From positions 1 through 6,540 of the forward strand of contig CALMPB010000247.1 of the NCBI GenBank assembly GCA_937871985.1: a stretch of 6,540 nt of DNA. The letters run 5' to 3'. Positions 1-6,012 of this stretch are shown in pieces. This DNA comes from an uncultured Burkholderiaceae bacterium. GTDB taxonomy: Bacteria; Pseudomonadota; Gammaproteobacteria; Burkholderiales; Burkholderiaceae. Position numbers and translations under genes: made by a program. The notes below the pieces were generated by a model. The model was given only the letters and a program-made list of their open reading frames with translations. It ran no database searches and was not told the origin of the DNA. Position 1 is the stretch's first letter. Every line of letters starts with the position of its first letter.

Positions 1-1632
1 GAAGCGGTGGAGGATCGCTACATCCCGCTTCTCATGGAGCAGATGGGCTTCGACTTGCCGCCGCCGCGCCGCGAGATTGCCGGCCGACCGACGCCTCCCG
101 CCAACTTCAAAGTGCTCGTAATAGGTGCGGGGATGACCGGCATCTTGGCCGGCATCAAGCTGGAGGAAGCCGGCTACGATCATGTGATCGTGGAGAAGAA
201 TGCCGATGTCGGCGGCACCTGGTACGAAAATCGCTATCCAGGCGTGGGCGTCGATACGCCCAGCCATTTCTACTCCTTCTCTTTCGAGATCAATACGGAG
301 TGGAACCACTACCACCCCAAGGGTCACGACATGCAGGACTACTTCCTGAATGTCGCCAGAAAATACCGCGTCCGCGAGCGCACGCTCTTCGAGACCCGTG
401 TGCTTTCCTGCGAGTGGCAGGACGACCAGCAGCTCTGGCACGTCACGGTACAGACGCGGAACGAGGAGCCGGGGATCATCGCCGCCAATGCCGTGATCAA
501 CGCGCACGGCGTAATCAACCGCTGGGCCATGCCCGACATCCCTGGCCTCGCGGACTTTGCCGGACCGGCGATGCACACGGCCGACTGGGATCCGTCGGTC
601 GATCTCACCGGCAAGCGCGTGGTCATGATCGGCACCGGCGCGAGCGGTCATCAACTTGCACCTGCATTGGCACCCATCGTCGATCACCTGACGATCTGCC
701 AGCGCTCTCGTCATTGGCTGATGCGCAACCCCGAAGTGGGTAAACCGGTCACGGAAGGCGTCAAGTTCGCACTGCGCCACATTCCCCACTACAAGGAATG
801 GTTCCGCTTCCGCGTATACTGGTTCGCAAGCGATGGCCTGTTCCCCAATGTGCTCAAGGACCCCGACTGGCCCGAGCAGGATCTGTCCGTTTCGGCGCAC
901 AACGAGGCGATGCGGCAATACGCGCTGCACCACCTGCAAACCTCCCTGGCTGATCGGCCGGACCTGCTGGAAAAGCTCGTCCCCGATCATCCGATCTTCT
1001 CCAAGCGCATTCTCCAGGACGAAGGTTGGCTCGCCGCGATGAAGCGGGACAACGTCACCCTGGAAACCCAGCCGATCGATCATATAGAAGCAGACGCCGT
1101 GGTGATGAAGGACGGCACCCGTCATCAAGCCGAGGTGCTGGCCCTCGCGACGGGCTTCAACTTGCGCAACATGCTGGGGTCCCTGCGCGTGCGGGGTCGC
1201 GGCGGACGTAGCCTGAACGAGGAATGGGGCGAAGAGGAAGCCCGCGCCTATGCCGGTGTCACGGTTCCGGGATATCCCAACTTCTTCTACACGACCGGGC
1301 CCAATACCGCGCCCAACCATGCGGCTGGACAGAACATCGTTTCCGAAGCACAGATCCATTATATCATCGAGTGCCTCGATGCGATGGTCCGACAGGACGT
1401 CGTGGCGATGGAGCCCCGCCAGGAAGCATTCGACGCCTGGAACGACCAGATCGACGAACGCATGAAGATCATGATCTGGACCCATCCCAAGGCAGACAGC
1501 TACTACAATAACAGCAAGAAAAGGATCTACCTCTCCTGGCCCTATCCGCTCGTCGATCAGTGGCACCTGATGCGCGCGCCCAAGCTGGAGGACTTCCTGC
1601 TCTCGCCCGCTACACAGAAAGCAGAGGCATGA
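1..1632 (+). CDS. Baeyer-Villiger monooxygenase, HAPMO-type, 5' partial
   Basis: This is a flavoprotein of the type I BVMO family, which uses FAD, NADPH and O2 to convert ketones to esters or lactones in the cytoplasm. The frame is open to the window edge. Numbering residues from the GTG codon at 7, I see the FAD Rossmann motif GAGMTG (40-45), GGTWYENRYPG (69-79) with Asp83 matching the active-site Asp of phenylacetone monooxygenase, the BVMO fingerprint FAGPAMHTADWD (184-195), the NADPH motif GTGASG (209-214), Lys346-Arg347 in the place of the PAMO Lys336-Arg337 pair, and ATGF (381-384). The roughly 36 residues before the first Rossmann motif (EDRYIPLLMEQMGFD) belong to the N-terminal extension of 4-hydroxyacetophenone monooxygenases. 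That extension is about 140 residues long, so the true start is probably some 100 codons upstream and GTG 7 is not the start. No key residue is missing and the gene looks functional. The substrate cannot be read from sequence. The nearest gene downstream is the SDR at 1917. Confidence 0.93.
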   Translation, partial: EAVEDRYIPLLMEQMGFDLPPPRREIAGRPTPPANFKVLVIGAGMTGILAGIKLEEAGYDHVIVEKNADVGGTWYENRYPGVGVDTPSHFYSFSFEINTEWNHYHPKGHDMQDYFLNVARKYRVRERTLFETRVLSCEWQDDQQLWHVTVQTRNEEPGIIAANAVINAHGVINRWAMPDIPGLADFAGPAMHTADWDPSVDLTGKRVVMIGTGASGHQLAPALAPIVDHLTICQRSRHWLMRNPEVGKPVTEGVKFALRHIPHYKEWFRFRVYWFASDGLFPNVLKDPDWPEQDLSVSAHNEAMRQYALHHLQTSLADRPDLLEKLVPDHPIFSKRILQDEGWLAAMKRDNVTLETQPIDHIEADAVVMKDGTRHQAEVLALATGFNLRNMLGSLRVRGRGGRSLNEEWGEEEARAYAGVTVPGYPNFFYTTGPNTAPNHAAGQNIVSEAQIHYIIECLDAMVRQDVVAMEPRQEAFDAWNDQIDERMKIMIWTHPKADSYYNNSKKRIYLSWPYPLVDQWHLMRAPKLEDFLLSPATQKAEA

Positions 1633-1727
1633 CCTGACGGACTCCGGTTTGGTCCCGTGACTACGGTCTAATTTTAAGACGGCAAGTGGGGATCAGACCG
1701 GTCTCCCGGGATCTTCTTGGGTGCAAC

Positions 1728-1757
1728 GAGCCGGCATCGGCCATGCCGTGCCGGCTC
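1728..1757. repeat. nested inverted repeat (hairpin or operator)
   Basis: GAGCCGGCA (1728-1736) and TGCCGGCTC (1749-1757) form a perfect 9-bp inverted repeat around 12 bases. Inside it, CGGCAT (1732-1737) can instead pair with ATGCCG (1743-1748) around a 5-base loop, so two mutually exclusive hairpins exist. No T-run follows, so it is not a classical intrinsic terminator. It lies 96 bases after the BVMO stop and 160 bases before the SDR start, and could be a 3' processing or stability hairpin or a protein-binding site. Confidence 0.5.
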
Positions 1758-1904
1758 ACCGCTTACGATGTGCCCACCGGCTTCATGACCGCTCTACAGC
1801 GGAACTGGGGCACCTTCTGGTCGATGAGCGATCTGATGGCAACGGTCGCTCATAGAACCGCCTCGCGCTCCGTAGCTGGGATGTCCGTTCACACGTTCAA
1901 CAGC

Positions 1905-1910
1905 AAGGAA
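1905..1910 (+). promoter_or_regulatory. ribosome binding site that fixes the SDR start
   Basis: AAGGAA lies seven bases (measured from GGA) before the GTG at 1917. It is the best Shine-Dalgarno match near the 5' end of the SDR frame. It favours GTG 1917 over the in-frame GTG 1686 and ATG 1881, which have no comparable site. Confidence 0.7.
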
Positions 1911-1916
1911 TTATCC

Positions 1917-2756
1917 GTGCACGACCCAGTAAGCCAGACTTCATCTAGAGGCGTTGTCGTCATCACGGGCGCGGCCGGTGGCATGGGTAGCGCCGTCGCC
2001 CGATTATTCGCGGCACAGCACAGAAGCCTCCTTCTGATCGATAGGCCCGGAGACCGGCTTGACACGCTGGCCCGCGAGCTGGGCGCCCTGACCGAAGTTC
2101 ATGCTTTCGCCGTCGACATAGCCGATCCCTACTTCCTGGGAGGACTTTCGAAGGCCTTGGGCGGTCGCCTGCTGGATACGCTCATCCACTGTGCAGCCGT
2201 ATCCGGATGCATGGCGGATGGAGAGGCAGTCCTTGACGTCAATCTGGGCGTATCGATCGAGCTTCTGGATTGGGTTCAGCCGAGGCTTGCTGAAGGCGGC
2301 GCGGTGGTCCTGGTATCGTCCAGCGGAGGAACCGTTCTTGGCAATGTGCTCGACGACAGGATCGAGACAGTCGCGAGCCGGGCAGACGTCAGTCGCCTGC
2401 TCGACCTCACCGACGATCCACAGGTCGCCTACTCCATTTCGAAGCGTGGAGTGCAGCTCCTGGCCAAGAATAGAGCGATGGCTTTCGGCGAAAGAGGTAC
2501 TCGCATCGTGTCGGTTTCACCCGGGATAGTCGAAACACCCATGGCGCTGTTGGAAATGTCCAAGACGCCGATGATGGCCACCATGATCGAGAACGCTCCG
2601 ATCCGCCGGCCCGGTCGTCCGGAAGAAGTCGCTCATGCCATCGAATTCCTGGCTTCCTCGAAGGCCAGCTTCATCACCGGCGTCGATTTGCTTGTCGATG
2701 GCGGCCAGACCGAACGCTTCCTTGCATCCATGAAAGCGATGGAGCCTACGACCTGA
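1917..2756 (+). CDS. short-chain dehydrogenase/reductase, 3alpha-hydroxysteroid dehydrogenase-like
   Basis: This is a 279-residue NAD(P)-dependent SDR for an alcohol/ketone pair. I chose GTG 1917 because AAGGAA sits just upstream and because it gives a normal SDR length with the Rossmann strand near the N-terminus. Motifs are TGAAGGMG (17-24), an acidic Asp42 at the end of strand 2 (suggesting NAD), Asp67, HCAA (91-94) in place of NNAG, Asn109, the SSS stretch with the catalytic Ser near 135, Tyr172 and Lys176 (YSISK), and PG at 202-203. The gap of about 37 residues from Ser to Tyr is far longer than the usual 13 and matches the layout of Comamonas testosteroni 3alpha-HSD/carbonyl reductase, where a long insert lies between Ser114 and Tyr155. 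The C-terminal half (AYSISKRG, SPGIVETPM, DLLVDGG) also follows that family. Steroid activity is not shown; the same fold takes other ring ketones. The neighbouring BVMO on the same strand suggests that it supplies or removes a ketone. Confidence 0.85.
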   Translation: MHDPVSQTSSRGVVVITGAAGGMGSAVARLFAAQHRSLLLIDRPGDRLDTLARELGALTEVHAFAVDIADPYFLGGLSKALGGRLLDTLIHCAAVSGCMADGEAVLDVNLGVSIELLDWVQPRLAEGGAVVLVSSSGGTVLGNVLDDRIETVASRADVSRLLDLTDDPQVAYSISKRGVQLLAKNRAMAFGERGTRIVSVSPGIVETPMALLEMSKTPMMATMIENAPIRRPGRPEEVAHAIEFLASSKASFITGVDLLVDGGQTERFLASMKAMEPTT

Positions 2757-3082
2757 CGAACACGGAAGCCCGGCGGCAACGGTCGCGACGCGTTTTTCAT
2801 CGCAATCGGCGCTTGCCCGGCCGACATTCTCATTCCGGTCGCTTTCTTTAAATCGGGCCAAAACCTGGCAGCAACGAACGGTGCAGGTAGAAGAGAAGCC
2901 TCTCACCAGCCGAGGTCGCCGCCCTGCCGGGGCTTCATGAATCCGATTGAACGCCAAGGTGCATCGAAGGAGTTTGGTGCAAGCCGCGCCCTGCTCGCCC
3001 GGCACTTGAGCGCTTCAGGCAGTTGCGGCGGTTCGCACCCGGCCGCCGTCCGCAAGTGATGACCTTACGTCTTCCACGCGGC
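2757..3082. other. intergenic stretch with no identifiable gene
   Basis: These 326 bases lie between two convergent genes. Short reading frames on both strands carry no recognisable motif and no good ribosome binding site. I found no U-tract terminator after the SDR stop at 2756. The GC-rich composition could hide a relic, but I see nothing to support one. Confidence 0.5.
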
Positions 3083-3118
3083 CTAGGGCGTAAACTTATT
3101 TATGAGTTTACGCCCTAG
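3083..3118. repeat. perfect 14-bp palindrome overlapping the BKACE stop
   Basis: CTAGGGCGTAAACT (3083-3096) and AGTTTACGCCCTAG (3105-3118) are exact reverse complements around the 8-base loop TATTTATG. In RNA the stem could extend by U-G and A-U pairs. The right arm contains the minus-strand TAG stop of the BKACE gene (3115-3117). Neither strand has a T-run after the stem, so factor-independent termination is not well supported, although the site lies between convergent genes. CTAG at each outer edge recalls CTAG target sites of some IS5-family elements, so the palindrome may be an IS scar; this is inference. Confidence 0.75.
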
Positions 3119-4038
3119 AAGCCGACGTTGTCCCCACCTTTCAGTTCGAGGATGGCACGGGCCTCGTCGGGCGTTGCGATTTCCCTTCCGAGACCCTCGA
3201 CGATTTGCCTCACCTTCTCCACCTGGGAAGCGTTGGACGGCGCCAGCACGCCCTTGTCCAGCCAGAGATTGTCCTCCAGCCCGACGCGAACATGGCCGCC
3301 TTGGGCAGCAGCCTGCGCCATGACCGCCATCTGATTACGGCCTGCCGCCAAGACCGACCATTGGTAATTGTCTCCGAATAGCCTGTCGGCGGTACGCTTC
3401 ATGTGCAGGACCTCTTCGGGGTGGGCACCGATCCCGCCCAACAGGCCGAAGCATGTCTGGATGAAGAGCGGCGCACGGACCAGGCCCTCTCGCCAGAAAT
3501 AGTGAAGATTGTGCAGGTGGCTCGTGTCGTAGCATTCGAATTCATAGCGAGCACCGGTGGCATCGAGCGTTTCGAGCGCGAAGCGGATATCCTTGAAGCT
3601 GTTCCTGAACACCAGATCATGGCTGCCTTCCAGCATCTCCGGCTCCCACTGATGCTTGAAGCTCTTATAGCGATTCAACATGGGAAACAGCCCGAAGTTC
3701 ATGCTGCCCATGTTGAGGCTAGCCACCTCGGGCCGCCATACGCGGGCCGGTCGCACCCGCTCTTCGACACTCATGTAGGGTGATCCGCCCGTTGTGAGAT
3801 TGATGACGACGTTCGAGGACTGTTTGATGACCCGCAGGAACGGCTCGAACGCTTCGGGAGATTGGTCTGGCCTGCCATCCATAGGGTTTCGGGCATGAAG
3901 GTGAACGATCGCGGCTCCTGCTTCCGCAGCCTCAAGGGCAGATTGCGCTATCTCCTCGGGCGTGACGGGAAGATGCGGCGACATCGACGGCGTGTGAATC
4001 GATCCGGTAATGGCACAACTGATGATTACTTTCGTCAT
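3115..4038 (-). CDS. beta-keto acid cleavage enzyme (BKACE/DUF849 family)
   Basis: This 307-residue protein belongs to the family of Kce, 3-keto-5-aminohexanoate cleavage enzyme, a zinc-dependent TIM-barrel protein. Members take a beta-keto acid plus acetyl-CoA and yield acetoacetate plus the matching acyl-CoA. The zinc ligands are present as His46 and His48 in VHLHAR (45-50) and Glu255 in VGLEDN (253-257 region). Arg251 and Asp256 match Kce Arg226 and Asp231, and Thr82 sits at the place of Kce Ser82. The N-terminus reads AITGSIHTPS, unlike Kce itself, so the substrate is probably not 3-keto-5-aminohexanoate; other family members act on keto acids such as dehydrocarnitine or beta-ketoadipate. 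The start ATG has AGGA (minus strand, 4045-4048) six bases upstream. The gene lies 82 bases downstream of a 3-hydroxybutyrate dehydrogenase on the same strand, and the two are probably co-transcribed. Its TAG stop lies inside the 3083-3118 palindrome. Confidence 0.92.
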   Translation of the reverse strand: MTKVIISCAITGSIHTPSMSPHLPVTPEEIAQSALEAAEAGAAIVHLHARNPMDGRPDQSPEAFEPFLRVIKQSSNVVINLTTGGSPYMSVEERVRPARVWRPEVASLNMGSMNFGLFPMLNRYKSFKHQWEPEMLEGSHDLVFRNSFKDIRFALETLDATGARYEFECYDTSHLHNLHYFWREGLVRAPLFIQTCFGLLGGIGAHPEEVLHMKRTADRLFGDNYQWSVLAAGRNQMAVMAQAAAQGGHVRVGLEDNLWLDKGVLAPSNASQVEKVRQIVEGLGREIATPDEARAILELKGGDNVGF

Positions 4039-4120
4039 CTGCGATCCTATTTCAAAAGTGCACCGGCACGAACGCCTGTAGCGACGCGCCGCAGTGACGA
4101 TTCCGGGTTGGGCACGAGGG

Positions 4121-4906
4121 TTATTGGGCGGTCCAGGCGCCGTCCATGGACAGCGCGGAGCCCGTCATCTGGTGAGCCGCCTTGCTGCAGAGGAACAGCG
4201 CCAGACCGGCGAGATCTTCCGGGTCGACGAACGTGCCGCTGGGTTGACGAACCTTCACCAAGGCGGTGGCTGCCTCTTCAAGACCAAGCCCTTCGGACTG
4301 GGCGAACGCTTCGATCTGCCGCTCAGCGAGCGGGGTACGTACCCAGCCTGGACAAATTGCATTGCAGGTAATCCCCGTTTCCGCCGTTTCGATGGCCGTT
4401 GCCCGGGTCAGCCCGAGCAGCCCGTGCTTGGCCGCGATGTAGGCAGATTTGTTGACCGAGGCAGTCAGAGCATGAGCGGAAGCGATGTTGATGATGCGCC
4501 CCCAGCCGCGATCCCGCATGCCGGGCAGAACCAGCTGCGTCGTCCAGAACGCGGAAGACAGGTTTACTGCAATGATCCTGTTCCACATGTCCGGTGGGAA
4601 ATCCTCGATGCTGCATACATGTTGAATGCCCGCATTGTTCACGAGGATATCGATAGGCCCGAACTGCTTCTGCGTCTCCGCGATCATTCCTGCAACTTGA
4701 TCGGATTGCGAAACGTCGGCGGCCCAGTACATTGCCCGGCCTTTCTCGTGGGGCAACAGCGCGCCGACGATCGCGCGGCCTTGCTGCCCGTCCTCGATGC
4801 CGTTGAACATGACGCTTGCCCCTTCGGAGCGAAGCGCAGTAGCTATCGCATAGCCGATCCCCGTAGTCGACCCAGTGACGAGCGCGACCTTACCCACTAA
4901 CGACAT
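4121..4906 (-). CDS. bdhA: D-3-hydroxybutyrate dehydrogenase
   Basis: This 261-residue SDR interconverts D-3-hydroxybutyrate and acetoacetate with NAD in the cytoplasm. Motifs are TGSTTGIG (11-18), NNAG (90-93), Ser143, Tyr156 and Lys160. The residues that bind the substrate carboxylate in Pseudomonas fragi HBDH (Gln94, His144, Lys152, Gln196) are all present one position later as Gln95, His145, Lys153 and Gln197, together with Trp188 and Trp258. Signature stretches NNAGIQH, INIASAH, NKSAYIAAKHG and AICPGWVRTPL are typical of this enzyme and separate it from general SDRs. The length is that of the family. The start ATG follows AGAGGGAG (minus strand, 4913-4920) with six bases between. It is the first gene of a likely two-gene unit with the acetoacetate-producing BKACE, a coherent pairing. 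I found no convincing promoter upstream. The symbol follows common bacterial use and is given by family, not by locus. Confidence 0.93.
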   Translation of the reverse strand: MSLVGKVALVTGSTTGIGYAIATALRSEGASVMFNGIEDGQQGRAIVGALLPHEKGRAMYWAADVSQSDQVAGMIAETQKQFGPIDILVNNAGIQHVCSIEDFPPDMWNRIIAVNLSSAFWTTQLVLPGMRDRGWGRIINIASAHALTASVNKSAYIAAKHGLLGLTRATAIETAETGITCNAICPGWVRTPLAERQIEAFAQSEGLGLEEAATALVKVRQPSGTFVDPEDLAGLALFLCSKAAHQMTGSALSMDGAWTAQ

Positions 4907-5422
4907 CCTCAGCTCCCTCTACTTACACTCTCATCGATAATGTCCGACCTGCGCCTGTCCCTACGCCTGGCCAAGGACGAACCTTTTCGCTGTAGCTTTG
5001 AGTTCAGCACGGTCGGCGGCTACCACTTCCAGCGTACAAGCGCGTCTCTGTGCTGCTGCCAAGATAATCTGCGTCAGTTGCTCCGCCACTCACGCCGCTG
5101 GACCTGCCGTACTTCGTTCCAAGCTCTCCCGAGTCATACTTTATGTCAAGAGATTCGCGGCGCGAGGAACTGCTATACGGCAACTGGGAGTTCTCTTAGG
5201 CTCACACATTGCGATTTGCTTCCATTCGACTGCGAATGGGTGTGTTTCCTGACAATGCGCCCGGCTATGCCGACCTTCCCCACATCCGCAGATCTCGAAA
5301 ATTGCGCAGTCCGGATTTGGCGCAGGTAGCGAGCCACGGACTTTCGCTGTTCGGAAAATGAAGCGCCCAAAGGCCTTCTTTAGCGCGTTTCGGACAGGAA
5401 AACACGAAGCTGAAGGAGACTC
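4907..5422. other. non-coding stretch upstream of the HBDH gene
   Basis: I found no intact gene here. Reading frames up to 129 codons exist on the plus strand but show no family resemblance and have odd residue composition. On the minus strand, 4961-5089 encodes 42 residues with protein-like composition (AELKATAKRFV near its end), preceded in frame by a TGA and a further 15 codons from an ATG at 5137. This could be a small gene relic. A 7-bp hairpin, CCATTCG/CGAATGG with loop ACTG, lies at 5222-5239. The promoter of the HBDH-BKACE pair must lie here or begin further upstream, but I cannot place it. Confidence 0.4.
5222..5239. repeat. 7-bp hairpin with a 4-base loop
   Basis: CCATTCG and CGAATGG pair perfectly around ACTG. 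The plus strand continues GTGTGTTT, a weak T-rich tail. It may be a vestigial terminator or chance; no gene ends nearby. Confidence 0.3.
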
Positions 5423-5539
5423 ATGCTCGATTCCTATTGCATTACGAACTGTCATGTATATGCTGAATGCTCTTACGGTAAATTGCAATCAGATGTCAAA
5501 AAAAGAAAATCTGAGTTTTATTCAATGGGTCTGGGATGA
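5423..5539 (+). CDS. possible 38-residue ORF overlapping the BVMO relic start
   Basis: An ATG at 5423 follows AAGGAG (5413-5418), the best ribosome binding site in this gap, with four bases between. It opens 38 codons ending at TGA 5537-5539. The product is rich in Cys, Tyr and Lys (start MLDSYCITNCHVYAEC) and matches no family I know. Its TGA overlaps the ATG at 5536 that opens the N-terminal remnant of the BVMO relic, in the ATGA arrangement typical of translational coupling. No promoter is visible, and the region is AT-rich and probably decaying, so this may be chance or the remnant of a leader gene. Confidence 0.2.
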   Translation: MLDSYCITNCHVYAECSYGKLQSDVKKRKSEFYSMGLG

Positions 5540-5862
5540 CAGCCGTTGTCCCCACTCTTGAACTGGATGCAGAACTACGCGGTTGCCGTTATGCATTGCT
5601 AATCCATTCGCTGACGCCAGCTGAACACGACATCCTCGGCGCTTAATGCTCAAGCTGATAAACATAAACGCAAGCGTACGGGTGGATGAGCGTTTTGTGT
5701 CGCTGCTATGGAGCAGACAGGCTTTGATCGTTCGGTGCCTTGCCGCGCCTTCCTCAGCCCGATGCCGGCTGCCGGCTGGAAGGTACTGGTTATCGCTGTC
5801 GCCCTGATTGGCATCGCCGGCGACACCGCGCTGGGGGCGGCGAACCATATATGATCCAAGTG
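5536..5862 (+). pseudogene. decayed 5' fragment of a HAPMO-type BVMO
   Basis: Bases from 5682 align with the intact BVMO from its codon at 7: VDERFVSLL against VEDRYIPLL. A one-base deletion follows (26 bases here against 27 from GTG to ATG). In the shifted frame MEQTGFD (5708) matches MEQMGFD, and KVLVI matches the FAD Rossmann strand. The motif GAGMTG has become AVALIG, the frame stops at TGA 5852-5854, and similarity fades near 5862. Upstream, 36 codons from ATG 5536 (start MTAVVPTLELDAELR, ending AEHDILGA then TAA) resemble the N-terminal extension of HAPMO-like proteins, with the middle of that extension missing or scrambled. A frameshift, internal stops, lost glycines and a missing rest of the gene make it non-functional. 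It differs widely from the intact copy, so it is an old paralogue or a separately acquired gene, not a recent duplicate. The upstream 36 codons are the less certain part. Confidence 0.75.
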
Positions 5863-5882
5863 CGCGCCTCTAACTGTTGAAC

Positions 5883-5912
5883 TTTGAATTTCTAAAATTC
5901 AAAAATGATAAA
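5883..5912 (+). promoter_or_regulatory. promoter with overlapping palindromic operator
   Basis: TTTGAATTT (5883-5891) and AAATTCAAA (5895-5903) form a perfect 9-bp inverted repeat around CTA. A -35-like TTGAAT (5884-5889) and a -10-like GATAAA (5907-5912) are 17 bases apart, each matching four of six sigma-70 consensus positions. The palindrome covers the -35 and the spacer, so a dimeric repressor bound there would block RNA polymerase. The site is 101 bases before the SDR start at 6013. The regulator is not in the window. Confidence 0.5.
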
Positions 5913-5957
5913 CACGGTTTTTTGCACGGTCGTGGCGGCATGTAAGACGAGCGACGC

Positions 5958-5973
5958 AGCACGCGCACGTGCT
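5958..5973 (+). repeat. 6-bp hairpin in the leader of the last SDR gene
   Basis: AGCACG and CGTGCT pair around CGCA, about 40 bases before the start codon. It may fold in the 5' leader, but could be chance. Confidence 0.25.
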
Positions 5974-6012
5974 ACGATCGGCGACAAAAGAATATCGGAG
6001 AGGATCCATATC

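Larger units (their letters stand above)
1633..1916. other. spacer between BVMO and SDR genes
   Basis: These 284 bases separate the BVMO stop from the SDR start. The stretch is open in the SDR frame back to a GTG at 1686, but the translation there resembles no family I know. It contains the 10-bp palindrome AGACCGGTCT (1695-1704), the AT-rich patch CTAATTTTAAGA near 1668-1679, and the nested inverted repeat at 1728-1757. I found no clear promoter. The two genes may be transcribed together or separately. Confidence 0.5.

Noticed and set aside
1686..1916. In-frame N-terminal extension of the SDR from GTG 1686, giving 356 residues
   Set aside because: The first 77 residues resemble no family, SDRs of this type begin just before the Rossmann strand, and the good ribosome site lies before GTG 1917.
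2517..3005. 162-codon minus-strand frame overlapping the end of the first SDR
   Set aside because: It overlaps the conserved SDR C-terminus, lacks a recognisable domain and has a composition typical of antisense frames.
4094..4900. 268-codon plus-strand frame opposite the HBDH gene
   Set aside because: The minus strand encodes a full HBDH with every active-site residue; the plus frame has no known motif.
5121..5149. TTGACA on the minus strand as the -35 box of the HBDH promoter
   Set aside because: No -10-like hexamer lies at the right distance, and it is more than 200 bases from the HBDH start.
4940..5329. 129-codon plus-strand frame in the intergenic region
   Set aside because: Its composition is rich in Cys, Arg and Ser with no domain, no clear ribosome site, and a second frame overlaps it; probably chance.
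5489..5514. TCAGAT/ATCTGA inverted repeat followed by GTTTTATT as an intrinsic terminator
   Set aside because: The stem is only 6 bp, AT-rich, with a 14-base loop, and no gene ends before it.
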